Shown here in pieces: positions 62,807 to 64,000 of a DNA stretch of 64,000 nt. The DNA is from Actinokineospora inagensis DSM 44258 (GTDB taxonomy: Bacteria > Actinomycetota > Actinomycetes > Mycobacteriales > Pseudonocardiaceae). Numbering within the stretch: the stretch's first letter is position 1; every line of letters starts with the position of its first letter. The translations under genes were made by a program, and so were the position numbers. The stretch spans positions 62,001 through 126,000 of the forward strand of contig NZ_AXWW01000013.1 of NCBI RefSeq assembly GCF_000482865.1, in the 5' to 3' direction. The notes beneath the pieces were generated by a model, which was given only the letters and a program-made list of their open reading frames with translations, ran no database searches and was not told the DNA's origin.

Positions 62807-63241
62807 TCAGCCCGTGACGCCCGCGGGTTCGCGCTCGGTGGACCGGGCGCGGCTGAAGATCTCGTCAACCGCCCACGTGCCGGGGCCGACGAACGCGATC
62901 AGCAGGAACGCCCAGCAGTACACCGCCGCGGGCTCGCCGCCGTTCTGGATGGGCAGCAGGGCGATGGACTGGTGTACGGAGAAGTACGCGTAAGCCATGG
63001 AACCGGAACAGACCAGCGCTGCCCAGCGGGTGCCGAGGCCGAGCAGCACCAGGGCGCCGCCGACCAACTGGATGGCGGCGGCCCACCAGCCGGGCCACTC
63101 GCCGAACGCGGGTACGCCGCCGCCCTTGGGACCGCCGAGGACGTTGAACAGGGTGGCGGCGCCGTGCAGGGCGAACAGGAAGCCGATGACGATCCGGAAC
63201 AGGGCTAGTACGTGGGCCTTTGTTCTGTCGAACAGGTCCAT
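62807..63241 (-). CDS. DoxX family membrane protein
   Basis: 144 residues from ATG 63241 (MDLFDRTKAHVLALFRIVIG...). Four membrane spans and the DoxX signature FRIVIGFLFALHGAATLFN, GGALVLLGLGTRWAAL are present. Members are linked to oxidative-stress defence in mycobacteria (with SodA/SseA) or to respiratory thiosulfate oxidation elsewhere; here it is next to osmC on the same strand. Confidence 0.9.
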   Translation of the reverse strand: MDLFDRTKAHVLALFRIVIGFLFALHGAATLFNVLGGPKGGGVPAFGEWPGWWAAAIQLVGGALVLLGLGTRWAALVCSGSMAYAYFSVHQSIALLPIQNGGEPAAVYCWAFLLIAFVGPGTWAVDEIFSRARSTEREPAGVTG

Positions 63242-63383
63242 GCCTGGCTCTCTTTCATTCGGAACAACAGGGGTGTCATCCATCCGTGGCCGAAGCCACA
63301 CACTCAGTAGTCCCCGAGGGCCTGATCCGGTTCAATGAGTGGCCGGGACCACACTTTGCGTGATCTGGTTGACTTGCCCCGCT

Positions 63384-63926
63384 ATGAGACGAGCCGTGAT
63401 CATCGCCGCGCCCCTGCTCGCCGTCGCGGCCTGCACCAGCAGCCCACCCGCGTCGCAGACCACCGCCGCGGCCCCCGCCCCGCCGACCGCCACCAGGTCG
63501 ACGGCGGCCGCGCCGAACGTGCCGCCCGCGCCCGAGCCCGCCGCCGACGGCCCGTGCCCGTACCTGGAGAGCGCGGTGGTGGCCGACGCCAACGGTCAGC
63601 ACGTGACGAAGGTGCGGACGTCGGCCGACAAGCCCGAGCCCGCGTGCTTCTTCTACCGGCCGGACGGCAGCGTGCAGTTGACCGTGCGGGTCTACTCCGG
63701 TGAGCCCGCGGTGGCGAAGCTGATCGTGGACCAGGCCGCGCCGATCACGTCGTCGAACCCGGCGTCGTCCCCGGCGGGCTGGACCGGCGGCTCGATGTCG
63801 ACGGACAAGGGCGCGGTCTACGCCGTCTCGAAGGCCGGTTCGGCCGTGGTGGTGACCACCAACCAGGAGCAGACCATCAAGGCCCGCAGGCTCACCGAGA
63901 CGGTCATCACCAACCTGGGGCTCTAG
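63384..63926 (+). CDS. Lipoprotein, DUF2020-like
   Basis: 180 residues from ATG 63384. Signal peptide with lipobox VAAC (LLAVAACTSS) followed by a Pro/Ala/Thr linker (residues ~20-55). The mature domain has DGPCPYLESAVVADANGQHV, a Cys in ACFFYRPDG and the sequence LTVRVYSGEPAVAKLIVDQA, resembling DUF2020 lipoproteins near gyrA in Actinobacteria. Surface-anchored; function unknown. Confidence 0.82.
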   Translation: MRRAVIIAAPLLAVAACTSSPPASQTTAAAPAPPTATRSTAAAPNVPPAPEPAADGPCPYLESAVVADANGQHVTKVRTSADKPEPACFFYRPDGSVQLTVRVYSGEPAVAKLIVDQAAPITSSNPASSPAGWTGGSMSTDKGAVYAVSKAGSAVVVTTNQEQTIKARRLTETVITNLGL

Positions 63927-63935
63927 ACACGCCGA

Positions 63936-63965
63936 TGGCGGCCACCCCGGACAGGGTGGCCGCCA
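63936..63965. terminator. Bidirectional hairpin after the lipoprotein gene
   Basis: TGGCGGCCACCC (63936-63947) and its exact complement (63954-63965), loop of six. Confidence 0.65.
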
Positions 63966-63978
63966 CCGACGCGAACCG

Positions 63979-64000
63979 CTAGTTCTTCTCCGAGCTGATC
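63979..64000 (-). CDS. C-terminal end of a leftward gene (cut by window edge)
   Basis: The minus strand reads ...ISSEKN-TAG. Together with the terminator between it and the lipoprotein gene this suggests a convergent gene entering from the right; in Actinobacteria a cyclophilin (ppiA) is often found here, but six residues cannot prove that. Confidence 0.35.

Overview
This 64-kb window looks like the replication-origin region of a high-GC actinobacterial chromosome. The order rpmH-dnaA-oriC-dnaN-gnd-recF-dciA-gyrB-gyrA, with rnpA-yidD-yidC-jag-rsmG-parA-parB running the other way, is the classic actinobacterial arrangement. Frequent GTG starts, a GyrA intein, a murJ-sigM-trxBA-cwlM block and a DLW-39 peptide suggest Pseudonocardiales (Actinokineospora/Saccharothrix/Lentzea-like). 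The genus cannot be fixed from sequence reading alone.

Layout. 1-12.9 kb is an accessory left arm: a secreted repeat protein (cut by the window edge), a secreted Ala/Pro-rich protein, a large repeat membrane protein, an AI-2E family permease, a two-component system with a DUF1707 protein, the threonine-degrading tdh-kbl pair, and LysR and TetR regulators. 12.9-13.3 kb is non-coding repeat DNA with a long palindrome. 13.3-25.6 kb carries an MMPL exporter with a divergent TetR, leuS behind a leucine attenuator, YqgE, an MFS permease, the CCA-adding enzyme and a Nudix hydrolase. 25.6-36.1 kb is a cell-envelope and redox block: DUF6049, MurJ, a pseudokinase, SigM with its anti-sigma factor, TrxB, TrxA, a CwlM-like amidase and a GNAT protein. 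36.3-38.6 kb holds an aminotransferase and a D-Ala-D-Ala ligase-like enzyme. 38.9-44.7 kb is the leftward parB-to-rpmH group with three parS sites. 45-58.6 kb holds dnaA, oriC and the rightward replication genes; gyrA contains a 367-residue intein.

58.6-64 kb contains tRNA-Ile, a four-copy 86-bp tandem repeat, DLW-39, tRNA-Ala and a decayed ~2.5-kb element bounded by 45-bp duplications of the tRNA-Ala 3' half. OsmC, DoxX and a lipoprotein follow.

The genes fit together as the growth and replication core: initiation (DnaA, DciA, DnaN, RecF, gyrase), segregation (ParAB/parS), membrane-protein and RNA processing (YidC, YidD, RnpA, KhpB), and peptidoglycan export and its control (MurJ, pseudokinase, CwlM). 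The least expected signals are DNA-level: an iteron-like module in oriC, a second DnaA-box cluster plus a parS inside the helicase-loader gene dciA, a leucine attenuator before leuS, the palindrome at 13.1 kb and the 86-bp repeats.
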